From the NCBI RefSeq assembly GCF_014211975.1, contig NZ_CP060084.1, positions 1,550,001 to 1,614,000 on the forward strand: DNA of 64,000 bases, given 5' to 3'. The position numbers were made by a program, and so were the translations under genes. The stretch comes from Teredinibacter haidensis. GTDB lineage: Bacteria; Pseudomonadota; Gammaproteobacteria; Pseudomonadales; Cellvibrionaceae. Within the stretch, counting starts at the first letter, position 1. Every line of letters starts with the position of its first letter. The notes beneath the pieces were generated by a model. The model was not told the DNA's origin, ran no database searches, and saw only the letters and a list, made by a program, of their open reading frames with translations. This document shows positions 17,122 through 25,288 of this stretch, one piece after another.

Positions 17122-18057
17122 TCAATCCTTATGTTCTAACGTTAGAAAATAGCTGGCCCACTCACTGATACGCTCTACTGCCAATTGACTCCTCTGGAAA
17201 CTGGTTTTTTGCGCATAAATTTGGTAGTCAGCCCCTGACAATTCATTAAAGTAATGATAAATGCTACTTGCGTATCCACTGTTCTCTGCGAGCCAACGAC
17301 CATACGGAAACTCTTTTATTCCGGTAATCTGAGTAGTCTTTGGCAGAGTTTCAGCGCCACTCTGAACAAATAGCCCAGCCCCAGCATCCCAATAATTGTG
17401 TAGAGATTGCTTGCATTTCGATTTACCCTTGTCCATACATTGATTATTACCACCCCTATCATGATTACAGCTATCGTCAACGCTAGTAATAGTATGGAGT
17501 GGTTGATGTAAATCCGACAGTAAATGAACAGCAAAACTTAATAAAAGCGCCTGCTCTGAAGGTGTTTTGGAGTCGCGCATAGCATCCTCCAAAACTGGGA
17601 GTATTTTCAGTAACATTCCATCGTTTTGTCTCGCACAATTCGGGAAAAATTCTGCAGATTCCTGATGATAAAAAACATTGTGATAATGCCAGTTGGCCGT
17701 TATTTGATTTTCATATTGTTCAAAAGCGGCCGGTATTCTGCCACCAGATGATTGGAAAAGTTTATTTAGAGGTTCGCCTTTGACAGTATCGAACCAGTAA
17801 CCCAGAAAACAAATCTCATGATGCCTAACACATTGATCCCCGCCGTTTCGAAGGTGGCCTTTTGTGCCGTAATGCTTATATAAAAGAGCTGCTCGCTTCT
17901 GATAGAGTTCTGCAGTATTTTTAGGTAACGATTCATATACTTTAAGCGCAATCACGGAATGCCCCTTTACATTCCAAGCATGTAAATTGGAAGCACCGAA
18001 AATCACAGCGAATGTCAAAATGAAATGCATCCAATATCGAAAGCGATATTTTGACAT
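17122..18057 (-). CDS. Secreted S1/P1-type nuclease
   Basis: 311 residues. A signal peptide ends in NLHA, leaving Trp28 as the first mature residue (WNVKGHSVIA). This N-terminal Trp, which binds zinc through its amino group, is the hallmark of S1/P1 nucleases. Other ligand segments are visible: NWHYHNVFY, LLSDLHQPLHT, and the family's NHDRGGNNQ. The enzyme would cut single-stranded DNA or RNA in the periplasm or outside the cell, scavenging nucleotides or phosphate. The start codon overlaps the djlA stop by one base and the SDR gene follows by 3 bases. Family call strong. Confidence 0.9.
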   Translation of the reverse strand: MSKYRFRYWMHFILTFAVIFGASNLHAWNVKGHSVIALKVYESLPKNTAELYQKRAALLYKHYGTKGHLRNGGDQCVRHHEICFLGYWFDTVKGEPLNKLFQSSGGRIPAAFEQYENQITANWHYHNVFYHQESAEFFPNCARQNDGMLLKILPVLEDAMRDSKTPSEQALLLSFAVHLLSDLHQPLHTITSVDDSCNHDRGGNNQCMDKGKSKCKQSLHNYWDAGAGLFVQSGAETLPKTTQITGIKEFPYGRWLAENSGYASSIYHYFNELSGADYQIYAQKTSFQRSQLAVERISEWASYFLTLEHKD

Positions 18058-18869
18058 CAGGTTTTACGCGACGTCTTAATTAGATCGTAGGCAGTTTGAA
18101 TTTCCTGGGTTCTCTCTGTAGCTACTTTAACCATATCTTCAGGAACGCCTCGCCCAGTCAGTTTGTCTGGATGATACTCGCTCATGAGCTTGCGGTAAGC
18201 GCGTTTTATTTCAGTATCCGAGGATTCTGCCCTTACGCCTAACGCTTCATACGCTCGTGCAATATCATCAGGCCTACTGCTCCCAACTTCAGAGTAGGAC
18301 TGTTGCCCTCTCCCCTGACCTCCCTGATAAAAGTAACGTTGGGCTTTGACCATTCCGACTAAATGGTTAAACGCGAAGCGGGAGTAACCCAAATCACTGG
18401 CAACCTGAGCCAGTATGCGCTCCTCAGCCTCGTGGAAATGGCCGTCGGCAAAAGCCAGGGTAATAAGGTATACAAGAAGGATCTGCTTTAAATCGCCAGC
18501 ATTACTGCACTGTCGATTAAACTCATCTATAGTGTCATCGACGGAAAAATCGTTATGGGTACCCTGCTTAAATAATTGTATGGCTTTATTGCGCGTATCA
18601 GCTGACAGGTTCATTTTAGTCATTAACTGTTCTGTACCCGCAATTTCGTCTTCGGAGACCCGACCATCAGCCTTAGCTATATAACCCAACAATGGAAATA
18701 CCGCCTGAAAAAAAGCATGCTCGATTTCGGCTCTTCGTTGAGGATTATACTGACTCTGCAGCTTCAGGCGTCCACGATCGAAAATATGGCCAACGAAAAC
18801 ACCAATAATAGCGCCCCAGGGCCCTAGAGTCATGAGCCCGATCAGCCCTGCTAACACTTTACCTATCAT
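18057..18869 (-). CDS. djlA: Membrane-anchored DnaJ-like co-chaperone DjlA
   Basis: 270 residues with the DjlA layout: an N-terminal glycine-rich transmembrane segment (about 5-28), a TerB-like helical domain (about 50-165), a short Gly/Gln linker and a C-terminal J domain with H233-P-D. DjlA stimulates DnaK at the inner membrane with the J domain in the cytosol. Length and order match the E. coli protein. It heads an operon with S1/P1 nuclease and an SDR, an unusual company. Confidence 0.93.
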   Translation of the reverse strand: MIGKVLAGLIGLMTLGPWGAIIGVFVGHIFDRGRLKLQSQYNPQRRAEIEHAFFQAVFPLLGYIAKADGRVSEDEIAGTEQLMTKMNLSADTRNKAIQLFKQGTHNDFSVDDTIDEFNRQCSNAGDLKQILLVYLITLAFADGHFHEAEERILAQVASDLGYSRFAFNHLVGMVKAQRYFYQGGQGRGQQSYSEVGSSRPDDIARAYEALGVRAESSDTEIKRAYRKLMSEYHPDKLTGRGVPEDMVKVATERTQEIQTAYDLIKTSRKT

Positions 18870-18936
18870 CTGTTACCCTTCAGTCATAAGATTGAGACAG
18901 CATTATACCGACAAAAAGTGAGGCCAGAAGTAGAAA

Positions 18937-19842
18937 ATGAGCCTCGACGAGGCAACGCTCAACGCCATAGGTCTACAATTGATTGAATCCCACCATATTG
19001 CCGCGAAGCAGGGTCTCAAGTTTATTTCCACACCCGGAGGCGACATCAATCAGAGCTATAGCGTTATTTCAAGCCAACAAAGCTATTTTTTAAAAATCAG
19101 CAGTAACGTTAAGCGAAATTTCTTTTCTTCGGAATTTGACGGACTTTCACTTCTGGCATCTATCGAACGTATTAGGTGCCCAAAGCCAATTGCCCTCGGT
19201 GAACTTAAAGACCGACAATATCTATTGCTTGAATGCATTCCAATTAACGCAAGTGGAAACCAATATAAACTTGGTAACGCCATTGCCGAGCTTCACCAAC
19301 AAAGTACGACTAGGGCTGACTATGGTCTAGATTACAAAAATTATATTGGCAGTACACCACAGAAAAACACACATCACGGCGACTGGCTTGGGTTTTGGCT
19401 AAACTGTAGATTGGAGCCTCAGCTTAAGCTGGCATATCAAAATGGTTTCAGGGATGCTCTAATTAATAAAGAGAAACCGCTATATCAGTCGATTGAACGT
19501 CTCCTGCAAAACCACAACCCGCCACCCTGCCTTTTACATGGCGATCTTTGGCATGGCAATTCTGGCTTTGATACCGAAGGGAGGCCGGTAATATTCGACC
19601 CTGCCTGCTACTACGGCGACAGGGAAACAGACATTGCCATGACAGAGTTATTCGGCGGTTTTAATAGCGATTTTTACCGGGGGTACAACGAAACATACCC
19701 CCTCAACAAACATTACAGCAAAAGAAAAACGCTGTACAACCTGTACCACAGTTTTAACCATTTAAATCTATTTGGAGCGCATTACCTGAACGGCTGCTTG
19801 AATAAAATCAATCGTCTAGTGGCTTACAGTCCTTCAGAATGA
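18937..19842 (+). CDS. Fructosamine-3-kinase family protein
   Basis: 301 residues of the FN3K/YniA family, an aminoglycoside-phosphotransferase-like kinase fold. The catalytic loop is LLHGDLWHGNSG (Asp203) and the metal-binding Asp lies in VIFDPACYYGDRETDIAM. N-terminal GGDINQSY is the nucleotide-binding turn. Family members phosphorylate sugars or sugar amines attached to proteins and help repair glycated proteins. It faces the Cache-domain kinase, and the two genes overlap tail to tail by 35 bases. Physiological substrate in bacteria is uncertain. Confidence 0.88.
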   Translation: MSLDEATLNAIGLQLIESHHIAAKQGLKFISTPGGDINQSYSVISSQQSYFLKISSNVKRNFFSSEFDGLSLLASIERIRCPKPIALGELKDRQYLLLECIPINASGNQYKLGNAIAELHQQSTTRADYGLDYKNYIGSTPQKNTHHGDWLGFWLNCRLEPQLKLAYQNGFRDALINKEKPLYQSIERLLQNHNPPPCLLHGDLWHGNSGFDTEGRPVIFDPACYYGDRETDIAMTELFGGFNSDFYRGYNETYPLNKHYSKRKTLYNLYHSFNHLNLFGAHYLNGCLNKINRLVAYSPSE

Positions 19843-21940
19843 AAAACGTAAAAACAGACCCTTTACCCAACTCACTAGAAACTGACACTTCGCCGCCATG
19901 CATCTTGATAAATTTATGGGTCAAATACAGACCCAGACCTGTTCCTCGCGCTGCGCCGAGAGGATCATCAAACGGCCTGATTTTTTCAAATAATTTTTTT
20001 TGATCATATTCGGAAATACCTATTCCGTTATCAGAAATTTCGAACTTTACACAATCTGGGCTGCGCTCATCCTCTATTACTCGTAAGCTAACGGAGCCAT
20101 GAGACGTCAATTTGACGGAATTCGAGATAAAATTCGTCAACACTTGTATTATTTTATTCTTATCACAATGAAGAACCAAACTTTTGGGGTATGGATGAAT
20201 GTAAAAATCAATTCTTTTTTCATCCGTAAACAAACGAACTTCAGAGCCAACCTCTTTGAAAATATCTTCAAGCGTACACCGACTAATATGCAGGCGTGCT
20301 GCACCGACCTCTATTGAAGCAATATCAAGAATATCATCGACCAACTCAAGCAAATAATTTCCATTGCTATTAATTCTGCTCAACGCTTCCAATAAAAATT
20401 CGTTCCCTCCTCTATCAATTTTTTTGAGCAATCTGTGGCTAAAACCAATAATGGAATTAAGTGGTGTTCTCAACTCGTGAGACATTTTTGCCAGAAACTC
20501 GGTTTTTGCCTGACTAGCTCTTTGCGCCTCATCACGAGCTGCTTCTAGCTGTTTGGAGCGCAAATTAAACCAGTAGGCCAAAAGCCCCAACTCATCATTT
20601 CTTTTATAGTTGAGTGAAAGTGCAGACTGATTTTGGCTTTCTGCGGCAGCCGTCAATTGATCAACCATCGAGTGTATTGGAGTTAACACGTTTAACCTCA
20701 GGCCGAAATAGGCAAGAACACCAAAAAACAAAGTAGCTATCGCAATATAGAATATCAATTCTTTGCTAATGGTATCCGCTAGCGCTGAATAGGCTGACGT
20801 TCTAAATACGGTAATGACCTTCCAGTTTGTCGCGGGCATTTGATAAACAATTACAGAAGCCCTTTCAGCGAGAATGCTATCCCGCTTAACATCAAGGCGC
20901 CCTACCTCTTCGGGATATCGCATTTCGGAGGGGTTAAATGTTAGTAAGTGAGCGGTAATCCTGCTCGCCTCTCTATGATTGATTTGATAGCTGCTCTGCT
21001 CAATCATGTTGACATTAAAGCTATAATCCGCTACATCTTCAGTCAATTTGTGCATCAGCTGCCGTTCAATATTTTCCAATTTTTCCGCGTATACAGAGAA
21101 GCTTGGTTGAATGTCGGCCAAATCATTCGCGTAGATAAAATCTGACGTAACTCTATCACCCACCATCCTTTTTGTTATCACTCTATCGGGATAGGGGTAA
21201 GCTATAAATTTATTATTCCTATCGACAACAAATGCATAGGCATCCACGCCATCTGCCAGCTGATCCAAAATTTGCGATACCCGATCAAGCTTGAGATCGA
21301 TCGTTGCGACACCTACAAACACGCCCTTTTCAAACATCGGTGCAGTACAGGTAACCATAGCCTGAAGAGAGTATGGATCAGTATAGGATTTAGACCAATA
21401 AACCTCGCCAGGCTTGAGCAATCGCGCAGGCACGTACCATTCTTCACTGTGGTATCCCATACCATCAGGATCGTTATAGTTGTTGTAATACTTTAGCTGT
21501 CCTTCGGAATTTCGGGCCCAGAAAAAACTTCTGCGGTTCACTCCTTGTTTAAAAACATTCGGTTCAGGCCAAACACCTCCACCTGCAATAATGGAGTTTT
21601 CACCTACCTGGTTTAGTATGGCCGGAAGACTGGCATGGAAGATCGATTCATCCTTGGGCAGCGACACACCTGCAACAGCAAGGCTTTTAGCAATACCAGC
21701 AATCTGACTTAACTCCTGCTCCATTGCCAGCGTGATATTTTGACCAAGCTGTATCTGTGAACGCTGACCTAACCCTTCCAGTAATGGCTTTCCTTTAAAC
21801 CATATAACGGAAGAACTGACGCACAGAATCAGCGAAATTAGCGCGACCAACCCAATGATTAGCTGGCCGGACAGGCGCAAACCAAAGGTTTTGCGTGGAC
21901 TAGAAGTTTTCTTTAGATCACTGGGGGTTTGGCTACGCAT
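19808..21940 (-). CDS. Cache-domain sensor histidine kinase (orphan)
   Basis: 710 residues. First membrane helix at about 25-48, then a large periplasmic double-Cache-like sensor (about 50-385) with the SFFWARNSEGQLKYYNNY and DPYSLQAMVT stretches that recall dCache_1 ligand sites for amino acids or small organic ligands. A second helix at about 392-412 leads to HAMP, a short coiled coil, HisKA with His488 in MSHELRTPLN, and HATPase with NFISNSVK, DNGIGISE and GTGLGLYL. No receiver domain is fused and no response regulator is nearby. It overlaps the FN3K gene tail to tail. Confidence 0.9.
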   Translation of the reverse strand: MRSQTPSDLKKTSSPRKTFGLRLSGQLIIGLVALISLILCVSSSVIWFKGKPLLEGLGQRSQIQLGQNITLAMEQELSQIAGIAKSLAVAGVSLPKDESIFHASLPAILNQVGENSIIAGGGVWPEPNVFKQGVNRRSFFWARNSEGQLKYYNNYNDPDGMGYHSEEWYVPARLLKPGEVYWSKSYTDPYSLQAMVTCTAPMFEKGVFVGVATIDLKLDRVSQILDQLADGVDAYAFVVDRNNKFIAYPYPDRVITKRMVGDRVTSDFIYANDLADIQPSFSVYAEKLENIERQLMHKLTEDVADYSFNVNMIEQSSYQINHREASRITAHLLTFNPSEMRYPEEVGRLDVKRDSILAERASVIVYQMPATNWKVITVFRTSAYSALADTISKELIFYIAIATLFFGVLAYFGLRLNVLTPIHSMVDQLTAAAESQNQSALSLNYKRNDELGLLAYWFNLRSKQLEAARDEAQRASQAKTEFLAKMSHELRTPLNSIIGFSHRLLKKIDRGGNEFLLEALSRINSNGNYLLELVDDILDIASIEVGAARLHISRCTLEDIFKEVGSEVRLFTDEKRIDFYIHPYPKSLVLHCDKNKIIQVLTNFISNSVKLTSHGSVSLRVIEDERSPDCVKFEISDNGIGISEYDQKKLFEKIRPFDDPLGAARGTGLGLYLTHKFIKMHGGEVSVSSELGKGSVFTFFILKDCKPLDD

Positions 21941-22249
21941 TTTTCGTCGGTTTTTTCAGTAGGTCTATTTTCGGAGTTTTATCTACCGTTGAAAGTGGCC
22001 ATTTCTACGCCTATACAGAGCATAGACCAGGATGGAGACAGGGGGTTGCTTATGTTGAGTTTTCGCGCGTCGAGCGAGCACGTTGTTGAACAACGATCAA
22101 CGGTGCCGGCACGGTATTAGAACTGGGCTCAAGATGCTCATTTATTCGCTATAAACTCCGCTTTGCCGCCCATATTTGCCTAGCACTGACGGCCTCACTT
22201 AGTTTTTCGACAAGCTGCTGACCCGTGACATCAATATCATTATTTACAA
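21941..22249. other. 309-base gap holding one copy of a dispersed repeat
   Basis: The left half, ahead of the Cache kinase, holds only weak AT-rich sequence that may include its promoter. The right half is copy A of the repeat described at 22082. A 63-codon plus-strand frame here has no ribosome-binding support and is not called. Confidence 0.5.
22082..22222. repeat. Dispersed repeat, copy A (about 135-140 bp)
   Basis: Pairs with copy B at 38985-39122 in the same orientation, with one single-base gap. Over the 80 bases starting at 22141 and 39044 I count 59 identical positions; the cores TTTATTCGCTAT, ACTCCGCTT and GGCCTC are shared. Each copy lies just past the 3' end of a minus-strand gene. 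No terminal inverted repeats or transposase are seen. Confidence 0.7.
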
Positions 22250-22888
22250 CTAATCCATGTACTGCTTTAAAAGCTGGTAGGCGGATTTTATGTCGATAAA
22301 GATATCTGCCTTACCCCCCCTATCGGGGTGATGGGTTTGCGCCAAGACTCTGTAGCGTGCCTGAATATCTTTCTTACTAGCCGTATTATCTAAACCCAGC
22401 AGTAAAAGAGCTTCTTCGAAGCCGTCGCGGGCACCATATTTTTTCCAGAATTGAGCAAGCTGGCTCGCCACAGTGTCTGGCGTCGCGTCGATAAAATTCT
22501 GCAGGTTAAGATAATAATCGGCCAGGGCCGACGAGCTATCCAGATCAGTGGACACGCTATCGCAGGAACGCCCCTCAGAGATGTATTGATAAACGGTCAA
22601 ACCATTGGGCGTAATCGCAACAAGGGGGGCTTCGGCACAAGCTGCTCGATAACAGTAGGCGCTATGGCGAAAGATAAAATGCTGTTGAAATAGAGCGAGA
22701 ACGGGATCGCTGGACCAAGCATAGAGGCTCGCCTTTTTTATAAGCTGAACACACTCATATTCACTAATACTGCATTGTCGTGAACCGCCATTCAACGCTT
22801 CTCGCTCTTTTTCCTGTACTTGGGTTATGACAACGTCTAACGCTCTATCCAACACCTCTTGCGACGGCAGCTCGCCCTTAGCAACCAT
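22250..22888 (-). CDS. DnaJ-related protein with C-terminal J domain
   Basis: 212 residues. Residues 1-150 match the N-terminal region of the DNAJ-related family (a helical region with SISEYECVQLIKK and the later LALFQQHFIFRHSAYCYR stretch). The last 55 residues are a J domain with H187-P-D in THHPDRGG, placed at the C-terminus and ending right after helix IV. It probably recruits DnaK; the client is unknown. Its ATG overlaps the ion-channel stop by one base (TAATG), so the two are translated together. Confidence 0.8.
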   Translation of the reverse strand: MVAKGELPSQEVLDRALDVVITQVQEKEREALNGGSRQCSISEYECVQLIKKASLYAWSSDPVLALFQQHFIFRHSAYCYRAACAEAPLVAITPNGLTVYQYISEGRSCDSVSTDLDSSSALADYYLNLQNFIDATPDTVASQLAQFWKKYGARDGFEEALLLLGLDNTASKKDIQARYRVLAQTHHPDRGGKADIFIDIKSAYQLLKQYMD

Positions 22889-23685
22889 TAAAGCTTTTCC
22901 TTCAAAAGTACTTTTAGCTCTGCCAGCTCATGTCGAATACTTATCAATTCTTCGTTGTCCCGGTTAAGGCCTTCCTCAACGATAGACTGATGCTCTTTTT
23001 CCATCACATTAACAACAATACCAATTACCATATTCAGAAAGGCAAACGCGGTAAAAAATATAAATGATAAAAAATAGATCCAGCTTAACGAATAAACCTC
23101 CATTGTCTCGTACATAACATCAGTCCAATCCTCAAATGTCATTACACGAAAGAGCGTAAGCATGCTAATGGAAACATCGCCCCATAACGTTGAATTAATC
23201 TCTTCAAAAAATGTACTGCCAATGGCTGCGTATATATAGTAAATAATAAACATTAACAGCATCACATACGCAAGTTGAGGTAAGGCTTTTAGCAGACTGG
23301 TGATCAGCATGCGCAACTCAGGCACAACAGACACCATACGAAGCACACGAAAGATACGAATAAGACGACCAATAATGGCCATATCTGAATTTTCGATTGG
23401 AATAACGCTGACAAGTACAATTATCGTATCGAAAATATTCCAACCGCTGTAAAAAAAGCGAGATTTATTTTCTTCCGCAAAAAAGCGTATGGTGAGCTCA
23501 ACAATAAATATAAGCGTAACAAGCCAATCAAGTAGTATTACAACTTTTTCAGCAGTGGGAGGCACATCGTACGTTTTCGCGCCAACGATCAGCGCAGAAA
23601 ACACAATAATCCCAATAATAAAAGTTTCGAATAAACGGTTGGATTTTATTCGCTGAAAACGCGCATTTAGTGTAGAAGCATGCAT
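22888..23685 (-). CDS. Voltage-gated cation channel, BacNav/ion_trans family
   Basis: 265 residues with six membrane helices, the size of prokaryotic voltage-gated sodium channels. S4 carries Arg107, 110, 113 and 116 at three-residue steps (RLIRIFRVLR). The pore loop and filter read TFEDWTD (183-189) at the place where NaChBac has TLESWAS. The extra acids D186 and D189 resemble the engineered calcium-selective CavAb filter (TLDDWSD). S6 is followed by a C-terminal heptad helix (EELISIRHELAELKVLLKE), the tetramerising coiled coil of this family. Selectivity is inferred only. Translationally coupled to the DnaJ-related gene. Confidence 0.9.
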   Translation of the reverse strand: MHASTLNARFQRIKSNRLFETFIIGIIVFSALIVGAKTYDVPPTAEKVVILLDWLVTLIFIVELTIRFFAEENKSRFFYSGWNIFDTIIVLVSVIPIENSDMAIIGRLIRIFRVLRMVSVVPELRMLITSLLKALPQLAYVMLLMFIIYYIYAAIGSTFFEEINSTLWGDVSISMLTLFRVMTFEDWTDVMYETMEVYSLSWIYFLSFIFFTAFAFLNMVIGIVVNVMEKEHQSIVEEGLNRDNEELISIRHELAELKVLLKEKL

Positions 23686-23709
23686 ACAGGTAAAAAACTC
23701 ACATCTCTG

Positions 23710-23877
23710 TTATTCGGTCAAACAGTCACGGGCAAACAGCTGGGCGTCTTTTTCCGTCCACTCTTTGTTCGGCTTAATCATCATCTCTTCGCACCACTCC
23801 TCGGTCATTTTTTTTTCAGCACAACCGCATAGCAGGAAAGTTGTAACCACGAAACCATATAGTAGCTTTTTGCTCAT
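23710..23877 (-). CDS. DUF3012 lipoprotein
   Basis: 55 residues from ATG 23877, behind an AGGTGA ribosome-binding site. A lipoprotein signal ends LLCGC, acylation expected at Cys19. The mature 36 residues carry the DUF3012 pattern: E-x-WCEEM, KPNKEWTEKDAQLFARDC. The two remaining Cys could form a disulphide. The frame opens at 23901, inside cysS, but that start would spoil the signal peptide. It follows cysS closely and precedes the channel. Function of the family is unknown. Confidence 0.8.
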   Translation of the reverse strand: MSKKLLYGFVVTTFLLCGCAEKKMTEEWCEEMMIKPNKEWTEKDAQLFARDCLTE

Positions 23878-23885
23878 ATTGTCAC

Positions 23886-25262
23886 CTAGACTTTCCGCCA
23901 CGTTGTTCCTTCGTGTGAATCTTCCAATAAAATGCCTTTTGCTTTCACCTCCTCACGAATTTCGTCGGCACGAGCATATTGCTTATCGATCTTAGCCTGC
24001 TGCCGATCAGTAATAGCCTTTTCAATCCAGTCGGTATCTTCATCGGCATTTCCACGAAACCACGTGTCTGCATCTTCCTGCAAAACTCCCATAAGATCTG
24101 CCAGGGCCAACATCATACCTTTCGCGTCTTGGGCATCCCGTGAGTTACCCTCGGCCTTGTTAATTTTCTTGGCCAGTTGGTGTAGCTCGCTAATCGCTAA
24201 TGGTGTATTCAAATCATCCATCAATGCCGCAAAACCCGGATTTTGTTCGAGCGTGGATTGATCGAGCTGAGTTTCGCTATCGACTTTCAGCAGAGCTCCG
24301 TACAGCGAATCCAAGCTGGATTTTGATTGTTCCAACAACTCAAAAGAAAAATCCAACTCCGAGCGATACTGGGCAGAGAGTAGTGCGAAACGAATAACCT
24401 CACCGCTATACCTCTCCAATAACTCCCTAACGGTGCGGAAATTGCCCAAAGATTTAGACATTTTCTCACCGTCGATATTGATATAGCCATTGTGCATCCA
24501 GTACTTTACATACTGCTCTCCATCGTGAGCGCACTGGCTTTGGGCAAGTTCATTTTCATGGTGGGGAAATATAAGATCACGACCACCGCCATGAATATCA
24601 ATGGTGTTCCCAAGATGCTTCTCAATCATAGCTGAACACTCCAGGTGCCAGCCTGGCCGCCCTCTCCCCCAGGGACTTTCCCAACCAGGCTCGCTGTCGA
24701 CGCTTGGCTTCCACAACACAAAATCACCACCGTATTTTTTATACGGGGCGACTTCTACACGCGCACCATCCAACATATCATCCAGGGAGCGGTTAGAGAG
24801 TTTTCCGTAATCACTCATGGATCGAACATCAAATAACACATGCCCCTCGGCGGCATAGGCGTGACCTTTGTCGACCAGCGCCTGAATTAAGGCTTTCATT
24901 TGATCGAGATGTTCAGTTGCATAGGGAACGATTGTGGGGGGCAAGGCATTGAGTTGCGCCATATCACAATCATATTCTGCCGCATATCGGCTCGCCAACT
25001 GGCTAATAGGCTCACCATTTTCTGCGGCTGCTTTCATTATTTTGTCGTCAATGTCGGTAATGTTTCGCGCGTAAATGACATCATCGTACAAATAGCGCAA
25101 AACCCGAAAAAGCGTATCAAAAACCACAACCGGCCGTGCATTCCCAATGTGGACTAGGTTGTAAACAGTGGGCCCACACACATACATTTTCACCTGGTTA
25201 GCGACAATAGGCTCAAATACTTCTTTAGCTCGCTTGGCAGTGTTATAAATTCTTAAGCTCAT
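23886..25262 (-). CDS. cysS: Cysteinyl-tRNA synthetase
   Basis: 458 residues, normal length. Class I synthetase that charges tRNA-Cys. The zinc site begins with Cys29 in MYVCGPTVYNLVHIGNARP, which also holds the HIGN signature; HGGGRDLIFPHHENE supplies the other ligands and KMSKSLGNF the second ATP-binding motif. A C-terminal helical anticodon domain is complete. 26 bases separate it from the glnS stop, so cysS follows glnS in one operon. Order glnS-cysS as in Pseudomonas. Confidence 0.97.
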   Translation of the reverse strand: MSLRIYNTAKRAKEVFEPIVANQVKMYVCGPTVYNLVHIGNARPVVVFDTLFRVLRYLYDDVIYARNITDIDDKIMKAAAENGEPISQLASRYAAEYDCDMAQLNALPPTIVPYATEHLDQMKALIQALVDKGHAYAAEGHVLFDVRSMSDYGKLSNRSLDDMLDGARVEVAPYKKYGGDFVLWKPSVDSEPGWESPWGRGRPGWHLECSAMIEKHLGNTIDIHGGGRDLIFPHHENELAQSQCAHDGEQYVKYWMHNGYINIDGEKMSKSLGNFRTVRELLERYSGEVIRFALLSAQYRSELDFSFELLEQSKSSLDSLYGALLKVDSETQLDQSTLEQNPGFAALMDDLNTPLAISELHQLAKKINKAEGNSRDAQDAKGMMLALADLMGVLQEDADTWFRGNADEDTDWIEKAITDRQQAKIDKQYARADEIREEVKAKGILLEDSHEGTTWRKV

Positions 25263-25288
25263 TTTTTATTCGATCTTATCTTCGTTAT

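Noticed and set aside
21929..22120. 63-codon plus-strand ORF upstream of the Cache kinase
   Set aside because: No ribosome-binding site; its end is part of the dispersed repeat.
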